A stretch of 64,000 nt of DNA. It comes from Ramazzottius varieornatus. Taxonomy: Eukaryota; Tardigrada; Eutardigrada; Parachela; Ramazzottiidae. Below, piece by piece: positions 13,502-23,803 of this stretch. Position numbers and translations under genes: made by a program. The stretch lies in NCBI GenBank assembly GCA_001949185.1, contig BDGG01000008.1, positions 927,648 through 991,647 of the forward strand, written 5' to 3'. Positions within the stretch are counted from its first letter, which is position 1. Every line of letters starts with the position of its first letter. The notes under the pieces are model-generated. The model had not been told where the DNA came from, made no database searches, and was given only the letters and a program-made list of their open reading frames with translations.

Positions 13502-16500
13502 TTAACTTCGAGGATTGCGTATAGTATACCGAGAAATGCGGCGATTCGCGACCGTTGGGTCGTCCAAGGCGTCTTCATCCATCCGTACATTGACTTGCTT
13601 GACGATGTTTTTTAGAGTCTCGTGTTGCTTCTCCAGTTTCGAGGCGATATTGTCGAGCCTAGAATCCGGAAAAGTTATTCATCCGTACTGCGAATATTGA
13701 TCAGAGCACTTACTTCTCACGGCGCTTCGAGTTGGCGTTTCCAGTAGAAAGTCCTTTTGAGAGTTTGCCATGTGATACTATAGGCTGGGCATGTTGCTCT
13801 GCTGGATCGAAAGCAGCACCCTCTGCCAATCCGTCCAGGTCACCTGTCGTCAGAATGTGTATCCACTTCTGAAAATCCACACCAGGAAATTACCAGTTTT
13901 ATTTGAAATACCTGCCGATGGACTTACCGTGAAGAACTGCCATCTTTGACGATTGGGATAGTACGTCCATTCCTTAGTTTGACATCGCCTCAGCAGGAAC
14001 TTGGGTAGCAAGGACTCGACATCCGTGTGGAATCTGATTTGCATATTCAGGATGTTGAGCGTGGCGCCTCTTTCGACCTTCTGTAGGTCGTACACCGCGG
14101 TGGCCATCTGAAGTAATCGGGGGCGTTACTTGTCACAGAGATCTCAATACTTCGTGCAGGTTCAACGGCATACCAAAATTGCTTGGATTATGATGGTAAC
14201 GACTCCGACACAGGCGAGTGCGATAAAGTACGTCGCATCGGGAAAGGGCATCTCCTTCAGAAGTATCGGCTTGATGTAGTTTTCAATGGCGTCCACGTCG
14301 CCCACGAGCATATCCGAAACGCGCAACAGCGAGGCCTGTAAAGTCATGTGCGCATTTTGCCAGTCCGCTGGATCGTCATCTTTGTGATCGGACTGCAAGA
14401 CAAAAATGTTGCCTACAATACATGCCGACAACTCTGATTGGTCAGGCTTACTCGAAAAAAGTATTCTTCGTCAGGAAAGATTTTCTCCGGGTAGAGCACA
14501 CAGTGCGCCATGCTGAACGCAATGACCATGATAAAGTATACGGCAAAAGACTTTGTCAGAATTTTCATCTCTCTGAAGAAAACCCCGACGTAGATGCCGG
14601 ATTTCCCATATCGTTGAAGATGGTTCATCAGGTGGATCCAAGAGCAAAATATGGCGACCGCGCCCACTTGCCATTGGGTACTCCACCGGATATACCTGTC
14701 TTCACTATCGAAGAATGCAATCGCGAAAAAGAGCGTGGTGGTATAACAGATGATTTCAAAGTAGTTCAATGTCCGGAAGAAGAAATCCTTTCTCTGAAAT
14801 GACAAAATGGAAGTGGGGCTTCAGCAAAAAACTCGTTTTCCTCTCAGCTGCGCAATTATCAGCCAAGAAGATTGAAAAAGCGCGCCACTTGGGAAAAAGC
14901 CCGACATATTCGAGTTTGTTTTGCCAAGCTGATGAGTATCATTCAGAAAAAAATGGACAGAAAAGCTTGCCTCACAAAGTAGCTGAAAGAGCTTCTTGAT
15001 CAGTTGGACGGTGGTGAGGACCATGACGATGACAAGGAGGACCGATTCCCGACTTTGAAGAGGCATTTCCGCGTTAGCCGGGGAGAGCTTGATCGGACCG
15101 AAGTAGGTGGCGTTGGTAATGTTTGTCAGAGCCTCCGGCTTGATGCTTTGGACATTCTCGCTGCTAATTTGGAGGAGATGAGGTTTCAAGTCAGTCTCCA
15201 CTCCTACAACGGGATAATAGTAGATAACAGGGGCGGCACAAAAGGTGGGGCAAACATCTGACAGCTTACCTGTCAGAACGAGGGTCGTCAGCATACCGAG
15301 GAACGCTACGTACAGCAAGAGGCTGGAAAAGTGCAGATATATTCCGTATGAAGTCCTGCAATCCGGAAGCACTCTACAATTTGTAACCATAGCTTACAGT
15401 AAGTGAAATTGAGAGGCAGAAAGGAACCTGCATCAGCTAACCATTTCAGGTTCAGGAAGGTTCTGGACACCGGATGGGTTAGCAGGCCATAGCGCTTATG
15501 CATCGCCATTTCCTGTTGTCACGTGAAAAGTCGGACGATGGGAGTTTCGGACATCGTAGTTACCCGAAAAAGATTGACTTACGTTCAAGACAGCCAAAGG
15601 TGTCAACACGGATCGTGGCTGGATTAAGACCTCTTCGTCGCAATACATTTCAGGCTGTAAAGCTTTGTAATAGTAGCGCTCCTGTAACAACGAAACTCTT
15701 TCGCGAATCGCAAAGCTTTAAACAGTATTGCGGTGTGTATTGAAACATTTGAAGCTAGCGAATTTTTATTTTGGCGAGAATATTCTTACGCAGTAATCTG
15801 GCGATAGGGGATGGCAGTTTTCTTTCGACAAGCATCGATCGAGGACGACCTGCAAAACCCGCCAAAGCCCTTGCATGCTGTAGTTAAGAAACCATCCCGG
15901 CCTACCAGCTGGAAGGCATTACCCATACCTGCATTACGGCGGGACATTCCCTGATGAACCCCAAGACTGGCCATCCGAATATTAGGGATGGCTGGTAGAG
16001 AATCTGTTCCCATCTGGAGTTTCTCATCATGGCCACCAAGGCAGCTTGCGAATTCTCCGCAATGGCGACATCAACTGGAGTAACGTTCGACTTGTTCAAG
16101 GATAAGACTGCTCCGGCATCTAACAGAAGTGTCACGCATGCACTTGCACTAAGGGCCGCCGCAGTGTGCAGCGGTGTATTCTGTAAAACTAGGTAGTCCA
16201 AAGATCTGATCGATTAAAGTCATCGGCATGGCAATCAAAGGATTCGACCTACACCAGCTCGGTCCGTCAAATCCAACAGGTAAGTATAGGTATCCAGCAA
16301 CAGGCGTGCAACCTCTGCCAGAAGATTATCAATTAGATCAAAGAAAAGAAACGAAAGTCTTGGTCGAGTATGGCGCCATCTACCTGCATGATCGCCACCA
16401 ACCGCAGCATGTAGCGCAGTTCTGCCTTCACGGTCCCTGCAGTCAGATTCAAGGAGACAGCTACCTTCGAAGTCTCACAGGATTCCCGAGTACCTACTTT

Positions 16501-18897
16501 TGGATAAGAGCGCCGTTCGTTAGGAGTAATTGAACCAGTTTTGCGTGCCCATGACCCGATGCGACATGAAGCGGTGTTTTGCCTGTAGAACAAAAAGGTA
16601 AACATTACTGTTTTTTGCGACGTGTTGTCCGTCAACCGTGTTGGTCGACGTGAGTCACGTGACGCGGTACCTTCGTAATCGGCATCGTTGATCACTTCGA
16701 ATACATCTTTAGTACCCAAGAGTCTCTTCGTGACAGAGTACCGTCCGTGTTCCACTGCGACATATAAGGGTGAGCGGGCTTTCGCATCCTTCGTTGTCAA
16801 AGAGGCACCCATATGGACCAGAGAACCGTCCAGTCCACCCTTGGCGGCGGCTGCGTAGTGGATAACCGTACAGCCGAAATCATCCCTCGCATTCAGCAGT
16901 TTCGTCAGAATTTGAGACTGCAATTAATTGGAAACATTGTCAGGCAGACTATCCGTTGGGCAGTCTTTGTGCTCTGGACCACAGTTGCCCTTGTTCCACG
17001 AAACCGCATATATATTAATAGTTCGTGCCGAGCACGGCCACGGCAAATATTTCGTAAAAACACAAGCGTGATCACTCGGGAATCGCAGTGACTTTCTACG
17101 GCTGGGGCGAGGACTTACATCCAGCCGGTCCACTAACGTCTCGTAGCGCCGTCCATTGAGGACCATGTGATGCAGGAAGTTTCTCCCATCACGATCGACC
17201 AAGACCGGGTTGGCTCTCATGTGTAGCAGTTCTTGAACGGACGCATCCGCGTTGTGTACTGCAGCTCTAATGAGTGGCGTTCTCTCTTCCGCGTCCCTCG
17301 CGTTCAAACTACCTCCCTGTTGAAGTAATAGGTTTGCGCTTTTGTTTAAAGCGCCCGATAATTTCTCATTACAGTACTCACCTTTGACACCAGCATGTGA
17401 ATTAGGTGCGAATGGTCATACGTCACTGCTCTGAAGAAAACAAACGATCAGAAGAACTGCACATATTATCTGCATGTCATGAATAAGATAACCATAGCTA
17501 ACAATATTATGACAACACTAAGACCGCGACGGTCGAAACAGACCTGTGTACTGGCATCGCGCCTTGATCGTCAATCATTCCAAGCGCTTCCGCTATGGCT
17601 TCCGGTGGTGACTTGTCAAGCAGGACTCGAACGACCTCCTTCAACCCATTTGAACACGCTAGGTGTAAAGCAGTACTGCGATCTGTGCCTTGATGGGACA
17701 CGGAAGCTCCGCTCTCCACCAGAAGGTTAACTGCTTCCTTGCAACCACTACGAACCGCGTGAAACAGAGCGGTTTCTCCCTTCTTATCGGTCAACGACAA
17801 GAGCTGTGACGGACTGTGTCCTACGTTTTCCTTCGTCAGGAGGTAACTGAGTACTTCTGTATGGCCATTACGCGCGGCAATATGGATGGGTGTTGACCCG
17901 TTGTGGTTGGCAAGTGTTACGTCTGTTCCATGACGGATAAATCCAGCCAGGATTTCGACGTTGTTCAGCGCTGCTGCCAAATGCAGAGGTGTCTCATGCT
18001 TGTTATTTTGCAAGTTCGTATCGGCATCTTGCGCGAGGAGGAGGTTCACGATAGCGGTCCTTCCTGCTTGCACTGCCAGGTGCAGTGCCGAGTTCCCATT
18101 GCCGTCCTTGGCGTTGAGGTCTTCAGACACAGCACCCAGTTTACTGAGGCGTACAGACAATACTTTCTGATTAGGCTATAGGGATCTGTACAGTACCTGC
18201 ATGTTTCCCAATGAGGAAGTTCGTCATATCCACATTGTCAGCCATGGTCGCCAAGTGGAGCGGAGTCGAACCAAAGACATCGCAGGCATTTACCAGATCA
18301 CAGTCCGCCGTCAACAGATTTCCGGCAGCCGCTATATCCCCATTCTTAACGTGCTAGATGAAAAAACAGACATTTTGGTTAAACATTGTGTGCGGAAAAA
18401 TTTTAGAAGGCCGTCTTGTGGCGCAGCATTTGGCCATTTGATCTGGGAGCTGGGCGAACAAAGCGTACAAGATCGTTGTTGCAAGTAGCGCATGTTTCCC
18501 TTATTAGTGGCTGGAAGGGTGCACCACTCAACTAACAGCATCGTACGTTTTGTTTGCGGCAGTTTGCCCTGCTCCTAGTTACTGGGAGTGCCATTAAACC
18601 TAACTTCATCACAAAAACCGCTCGCACTATCTACCGTACCTCAAGGAATCGCTCCTGGAGCTCAGAGGTGATATCGTCGAAGGTAGTGCTGGACAGTATA
18701 CTGCTCATACTGGAGAGCCGCTGACGAACCCGATCTTTCAAGGTGAGCTGCAGGAGCTCGATGGACTTACTTCTAAGATTGCGGCCCGCTGCAAGGAACG
18801 GCAACGAGCCCGTGGAAGCTGAATGGGTAAGTTCATGACGGTGAGAGCTCGGTAAAGAGGAGGTCGAACTATTGCTGATGAGGTTGGTCGACGACAT
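13502..18897 (-). CDS. TRPA-type ankyrin-repeat cation channel
   Basis: About sixteen exons on the minus strand encode a TRPA subfamily channel, a non-selective cation channel that senses irritants or temperature at the plasma membrane. From the N-terminus there are 14 or so ankyrin repeats (18350 down to about 15950; for example GNSALHLAVQAG, GKTPLHVASGHG, GRTALHAAVGGD, GNTPLHTAAAL), then a pre-S1 linker (VVLDRCLSKENC) and six membrane helices. S1 lies around 15330, S2 near 15000, S3-S5 in the exon 14793-14440. The pore loop is followed by MLVGDVD and S6 (FIALACVGVVTIIIQAIL) near 14200, then an amphipathic region and a short charged tail. The start at 18897 (MSSTNLIS) is the first in-frame ATG. 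The intron 14794-14970 appears to be GC-AG. Two introns hold palindromic repeats (copies D and E). Whether it is TRPA1, painless-like or another paralogue cannot be told here. Confidence 0.88.
14822..14925 (-). repeat. Palindromic intron repeat, copy D (TRPA intron)
   Basis: Lies in the 177-bp intron 14794-14970. The right half is well kept (GCGCCACTTGGG, then CGAGTTTGTTTTGCC); the left half reads AGCAAAAAACTCG and CAGCTGCGCA. The loop orientation is the reverse of copy A, so the element lies in the same sense as its host gene. Confidence 0.75.
18453..18558 (+). repeat. Palindromic intron repeat, copy E (TRPA intron)
   Basis: 106 bp: GGCGAACAAAGCGTACAAGA on the left, AAGTAGCGCATG and TTAGTGGCTGG in the middle, and CGTTTTGTTTGC at the right end. 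It lies in the second TRPA intron (about 18356-18639), in the opposite sense to the gene. Confidence 0.75.
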
Positions 18898-19070
18898 GTC
18901 GACTTCAAGGCGGATCAGTCGGATCCAGAATCCTCCAGACGACAAACTCAAAATATTGTTCTGCTAGGAGAGCAACTATTTCCTACAAACTACTCATTCG
19001 TAACTGAATATGAGAATGCTCGCTTGACAGCCTTAGTGAATAAATGAGTTTATCGCGAACTTCGCACAAA

Positions 19071-20338
19071 CTACAAACCTCGACCAACATTCTTTCTGTC
19101 AGTGCTCGTGACCGTGCTTAAATTTGCCGTGTGATTGTCCTTCCGATCAGCCATTAGCATGGTGAAGTTCTTCATTATTTTCGCACTTCGCACCTGCAGA
19201 AATAACGTAGCGTCACGAGGGGACGATCGTGGAGGCAGGAAGTTCATAAATGTTCTACTGTAGAAACAAACAAGTATCAAGTAGATAACGTAAAAAGCTC
19301 ATTCTTCGATTTGATATTTCGTTGCAGTTTAGAAAGATAGCTAAGAAAGGAGCCAACGGGTCGATGACGCGACTTTTGAGCAGGACAAAAACTCACATGG
19401 AAGTACGAAGTCGTTTCGAAGGAAGAAGTTCGGGAGGCTCTGCTTTGATTGTTGTTAGACGAAATACCTGAACAACGGCCGCGCGTTCTGTTTGAGTCGC
19501 CCGCGTCTCCATGTGCTTTCTTCAGCGGCTCCTTCACCTTCTTCTCTTTATTGCCTGGTACAGGGTCAGCATAGATTTGAGCTCGAGCGGCGATGATAAC
19601 ACTGAGCAAGTAAGCCTGCAATGAAAACAATCGAATACCGTTTCGTTGGAATGGGGCGTCGGCGACTGATTGAGATGTGAATAATTTCCCAAGTTACACA
19701 AACGTTCAGCCAGAAAATCCACACATGCGCCACTCGAGACAACAGTTACGTTGAATCCATTTGCCGATGTCGCAAGTCTTCTTTTTAATTCTGTAAATAT
19801 TTTCAAGAATATCGCGATTAGAAAGACCGTCCAGCTGACTTTGTAGTTTGTGGAAGAGTCTGGTCAACATGGACGCGCACGGCATCTTCTGCACTACAGA
19901 CATAATTTAGCTTCTGGCTTATATCGCGCTGCCCAAACTCACCCGTTTTGTGAGCCACTCTTTTCACCAGAAAGTTCAAATTTCGTACATCATCGGCATC
20001 GGTTCTGGACGGAGCCTGGAGCTGCAGGCACTTCAGACCTTCCTGCATCGCTTTGGAAGAGTCCACGAAGAGCAGACCGTCACCGGGTTCTGCAGTGAAA
20101 CGTGCGTCAGCTACGAGCACGTCAAGTCGTCAACAGTTTCGGCTGAATGACTTGTTTACCAATCCTCGAGATACAGCTGGTAAGAGGCACCTTCCTTGCC
20201 GCATCTGACATTCATACGCAGATCGTGAGTGACTTGACCGCGAATCAAGTTATACAGTTCTTGCCGGTCGCTGGTCACTGTCCGTCGCCTAACGATCCCA
20301 GTGTTTTCGATCGCAATTTTGATGGCGTAGCTGTTCAT
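19071..20338 (-). CDS. Unrecognised multi-exon gene
   Basis: Several minus-strand exons with protein-like composition and good splice signals. The first exon (20338 downward) begins MNSYAIKIAIENTGIVRR and ends near LYLED. The next has FTAEPGDGLLFVDSSKA and ends before a 49-bp intron near 19940. Then come HKLQ joined to LKRRLATSANG, VVSSGACVDFLAERL, a basic stretch (KEKKVKEPLKK) around 19530, and a last exon ending DRKNVGRGL with the stop at 19071. The junction between the first two exons does not resolve cleanly by eye. The N-terminal 100 residues have the look of a beta-grasp fold (PB1 or CIDE-N type), but this is weak. I assign no function. Confidence 0.4.
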
Positions 20339-20551
20339 GATATCGCCTCAGTATAGTCTGCTGTGGGTAGAACACTGCAACAGAGAGTATGAACAGAAAA
20401 GTCCAAGAGTGCGCCGTCCAGTCGCAGAACGCCCAGTGCGTGGATCAGGACGAAACACATGTTCACATCAGACTCTCTTCACACTTACCAATACTCCTGC
20501 CGTCTGAACACGTCCGTCCGCCAAGGGCCGTCCGAGATTCGGCAGAAAACT

Positions 20552-20758
20552 ATGGAACAAAAAGAGCACCAAGATCTGGAAGCACTACAAGAACAAGAAA
20601 GAAGCAGCTGTCACACAAAGAAGCAACCACCAGAATACGAGGCGAAGCTGAACCAGAAGGTTGTCCGCTTCGTCGAAATGTATTTCGAGTGGACGGGGGC
20701 TACTCCTTTTAGCTTCGCTCCGCTAAGAACAAACCGGACGAATCAAAAACCAAGTTAA
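20552..20758 (+). CDS. Possible small protein of 68 residues, unrecognised
   Basis: A complete ATG-to-stop frame, hydrophilic at first (MEQKEHQDLEALQEQERSS) and then PPEYEAKLNQKVVRFVEMYF. The composition resembles coding sequence more than its surroundings do, but there is no family match and no supporting splice context. It ends 26 bases before the outer transposon end at 20784. It could be an exon of a longer gene or chance. Confidence 0.25.
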   Translation: MEQKEHQDLEALQEQERSSCHTKKQPPEYEAKLNQKVVRFVEMYFEWTGATPFSFAPLRTNRTNQKPS

Positions 20759-21492
20759 CCTGCGGTTCATCAATATAGAGATTGCGAGGACAGGTCAGGT
20801 CTCATAAACAACCACTCTATTCTTCCGGTCTCATGTTTCGCCGGGTCATGGGCCGGCTCGAACATGCTGAATCGCTGCTATTGGCCGACTCGAAATCCGA
20901 CTTGGATTCTGAGACCGTGCCCGACTGGTCTCATGGAAAACTGAACTTTCGATGAGACCGATTTCTGAGACTGTCCCGTAAATTATCCCCTCTAACTTTT
21001 TCGTATCTCTGCGCGTTCCAGAGCCTCAATACAGCCTGTTTCGTGATTTTGGACCGCAGTGTGCGGTGTCCAGCTCTAACATGGGATTACGACATAACAT
21101 ACACGCATCTAACCCTACTTCAGTGGCGCACTTCGAATTTCACGATGCCCGAGGAATCGCGACTCAAGCTTGGAGATTTGGTATTAGAGAGGTTGATATT
21201 TGACTTGATGAGTGTTTAGCACAGGTTTAGCACAGTGAGCAAGCTCCGCCCTCTGGCTAAAACCAGCAGAGGTTGCGACTTCCACTACGCAAACTTGTGA
21301 TTAGCATACCTCACGTACGTACGCGTTCGATATCCTTTTGATTTTATTTTTCGTCTTACCATTAACTGTAGGTTTGCCCTATTTTCAGTCTTTAACTGTG
21401 TAGTTTTCGTCGAAAATTGTAGCTGTACACCATGCCTCCCCTTAGCGGTCGTGTCCTTAAGCTTCTCACAGAAAGTTCGACAACGGTCCCTT

Positions 21493-22125
21493 CTAAGAAC
21501 AAGAAAGGGCCCAAGAAGAAGAAGCAAGGTACAACCCCTGTCGAGCCGGCCTCAGCTTCAGCCCTGTACGTTCAAGGCTACATTTGACTTTTACATTGAG
21601 ACTGGAAATGAAGCTGCAGTTGAGCATACAGTGTAAAGCTGCAGTTGACCTCAAAGTAGAGCCAAGTACCAGGGCTACAGTTAAAGGACTCACAACAGTG
21701 ACAGGTGGCCTAGCGCAGGTGGAAGGAACGATCTTCTCGTCCGTAGCAGCGTTTTCGAGGTCTGCGTCACGCTGTAACGCGACCAGATTCCCCAGGCCCA
21801 CCTTTAGCTTGGTGACACTTTCTTTCGATCCACTCTTCCATCTTGCTTTGTTGTCGTTTGCTTGAAACTGCTTCAGTAAGTTATCGTAATGAAGCTTTTA
21901 GCATCACACTTCTCGCTGAAATCTGTTGAAGGCGTCCATAGCGATCTTGACATCTTTCCAGCCGGCCTGAGTGGTGTTAAATATCGGCTTCTTCTCTTCG
22001 ATTTCGTTGCATAAAGCAATCTCTTCTTCCAGACTGAAGTCCCTCCGTGGTTTACCTGAGCTGGAAGTTTCTGCTGTAGACAGGTCATGAGCGTCTGACC
22101 CATCGACAGCGTTGGACTCGTCCAT
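21493..22125 (-). CDS. Myb/SANT-like DNA-binding protein carried by the inner transposon
   Basis: From ATG at 22125 the first exon encodes an acidic, serine-rich leader and then a Myb/SANT-like module (FSLEEEIALCNEIEEKK, a conserved-looking GWKDVK, FNRFQRE). It appears to splice near 21907 to a second exon from about 21868 (QFQANDNKARWKSGSKES and VTKLKVGLGNLVALQRDADL), which adds the K-R-W element typical of these domains. The frame then stays open to 21493. Such proteins accompany some DNA transposons (for example the Harbinger superfamily) and are also found as host regulators. The splice and the end point are inferred by eye. Confidence 0.5.
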
Positions 22126-22329
22126 CGTTATCACTGATATCGAAAACTATGGAAATACACAGAACAAGTTTTAAAGTTTCCGTTCGAAAATTTCGAAGTC
22201 TTTCCGGTGAGTGGACGTCGGTGAAAATTTAACGTGTTGCCCTAAGATTCGTGTTACCGACAGTAATTTATGCCCCGGAGAGAAATGGCTGAATTGCTAT
22301 GAAAGCTCCACTAAACCTCGGAATAGCGT

Positions 22330-22770
22330 CCCGTATGCGCCATGCAAAGTAGAGCACTGGGCCGCAGGTTCAAAATTACGCAGCAACTGTGCTGCGCATG
22401 CTACCAGGTCGTTGTACGCTGCGCCATGGTTCACAACTTTCATGCGCAGTGGCTAGGCAGCTGCGCTGTAGATGCACATGGACCTGTTGCAACTGCGCTG
22501 CACGCTTATGTACTGACTTTTGTTATAGTATTGTCGGAAAAATGGGTAGTCAACCGGGGAAACGTGGCCATACGGTACGGCAAAACTCAGATGCCTGAAA
22601 CTCGAATACCCAGAAGTACCAATTATTGTTAAGTGTTGGTCCGTGGATCTGCGCGGCAGTCTTCGGCTTCCTGCTGCCTGCTGTGCTGTGCTGCACAAAT
22701 TTCTTCGATTTCCGTATTGCGGCTGTGCTGCAGCACAGCACAGCTGCACTGCAATGCAGCGCATGCGGCC
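22330..22770. repeat. Stretch dense in GCTGCGCA / TGCTGTGCTGCA words
   Basis: Words such as TGTGCTGCGCATG, GCTGCGCTG, GCTGTGCTGCAGCACAGCA and CTGCAATGCAGCGCATGCGG recur on both strands through about 440 bases within the inner transposon. They make several short hairpins. It may be a tandemly grown subterminal region of the element. Confidence 0.5.
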
Positions 22771-23146
22771 AGATTCCGTCCTCTAATGTAAAGTTCAGAG
22801 CTTGCATAGCATAGGGGGTTCAATCGGTTGAAGCCAGCCTCCGTGGTCTATTCCGATTGGCTCGTTGCTGTGCTAAACCTGTGCTAAACACTCATCAAGT
22901 CAAATATCAATCTCTCTATCATCCGGTGAATTTCATAGCACCAGGATACTTCCAGATTGCCAGAGGCTAGCAGCCTGGCTAGAAGGCTTACATTCGACGG
23001 AGGAGAGTCGCGGTATGACTTTTGGACTGTCATACAACTTCGGTGCAATGAGCATTAAGTAACTGCTCAGGATTTCATGTCATCCAGGGTGGCTGCTATC
23101 TCCTCGAAGTAACCAAGGAGTCTGTGCTTATTCCGCTGCGGATATT

Positions 23147-23528
23147 GTGTTCCGCGTTAGTTTATTTAGTCGGCTAGCCAGGCTGAAGACAGTGGAAGTC
23201 TCTACTGAAGCTGCTGAGGTAGAAAAATTTGAACGAGAGAACAGACGATTCCTGGTGTTGAGTTACCAGATATTGCCTTGTTCTGCGTCCTTTGACTTTT
23301 GCCCTCTTATGCGTGTTGTAGCCTCCTTTTTTTGCCATGAGAAACGTTAAGACTGGAGGCTCTGAGAAAGTCCAAGATGGTCAAGACACCACTTACAGAT
23401 CCAGTTTTTACTTCCGGTCGGCACAGCAAGCACTGCGATATGAGAGTGCACAACGTGAGACCGTGAGGCAAAATTCTTTGCATGCACAGATACCAACGTC
23501 ACATTCAACTCTCATGAAGCTTGATTAG
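23147..23528 (+). other. Possible two-exon small gene or transposon remnant
   Basis: Two plus-strand stretches have protein-like composition: one ending VEKFERENRRFL (to about 23254) and one from about 23337 reading MRNVKTGGSEKVQDGQ and FRSAQQALRYESAQRETV to a stop at 23528. They lie inside the outer transposon ends, so they could be residual element coding sequence. No family recognised. Confidence 0.2.
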
Positions 23529-23803
23529 GGCGGAGTTGATTTGTCCAAATCTGATACTAGAAACTGAGTCGCAAATATGAGGGCAGTTTATGAGACCAGA
23601 CCTGTCCTCGCAAACGCTAAATTACCAATAAGCTGGCGACCGGAAATGCGCCACTCTGCAAAAGTTGATGCCTTGCAACCTTTTCCAGTTGTTGACGTGG
23701 ACCATCTTCACTTTCCGCGGGACATTCCTTCATCCCAGACTCACAATCGCTTGCTGCTTAGAATCCTTGCACTTCTGGGCCTGCACTTCTGCGCCATCCT
23801 ACC

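Larger units (their letters stand above)
21185..22920. mobile_element. Inner 1.7-kb DNA transposon with about 50-bp inverted ends and TA flanks
   Basis: The left end GAGAGGTTGATATTTGACTT, continuing GATGAGTGTTTAGCACAGGTTTAGCACAG (to 21234), is repeated inverted at the right end near 22871-22920 with a single visible mismatch in the first ten bases. Both ends abut a TA dinucleotide, consistent with the TA target duplication of Tc1/mariner-type transposition. The interior carries a minus-strand Myb/SANT-like frame and a stretch full of TGCGC/GCTGCA words (22330-22770). No transposase is recognisable. The near identity of the ends suggests a fairly recent insertion. Confidence 0.75.
20784..23611. 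mobile_element. Outer DNA transposon-like element with matching inverted ends
   Basis: The sequence GCGAGGACAGGTC, one variable base, then GGTCTCATAAAC at 20784-20809 recurs as its reverse complement at 23586-23611: 26 bases with one difference, enclosing 2.83 kb. The left subterminal part (20790-20990) has three GGTCTCAT words and several inverted forms (GAGACC/GAGACT), giving a structured end. No DDE transposase frame is visible, so it is probably non-autonomous or decayed. A second element sits inside it (21185-22920). No target-site duplication is obvious at the outer ends. Confidence 0.6.

Noticed and set aside
23640-23680. Possible eleventh copy of the intron palindrome (ATGCGCCACT)
   Set aside because: Only one short word matches; arms and loop are missing.
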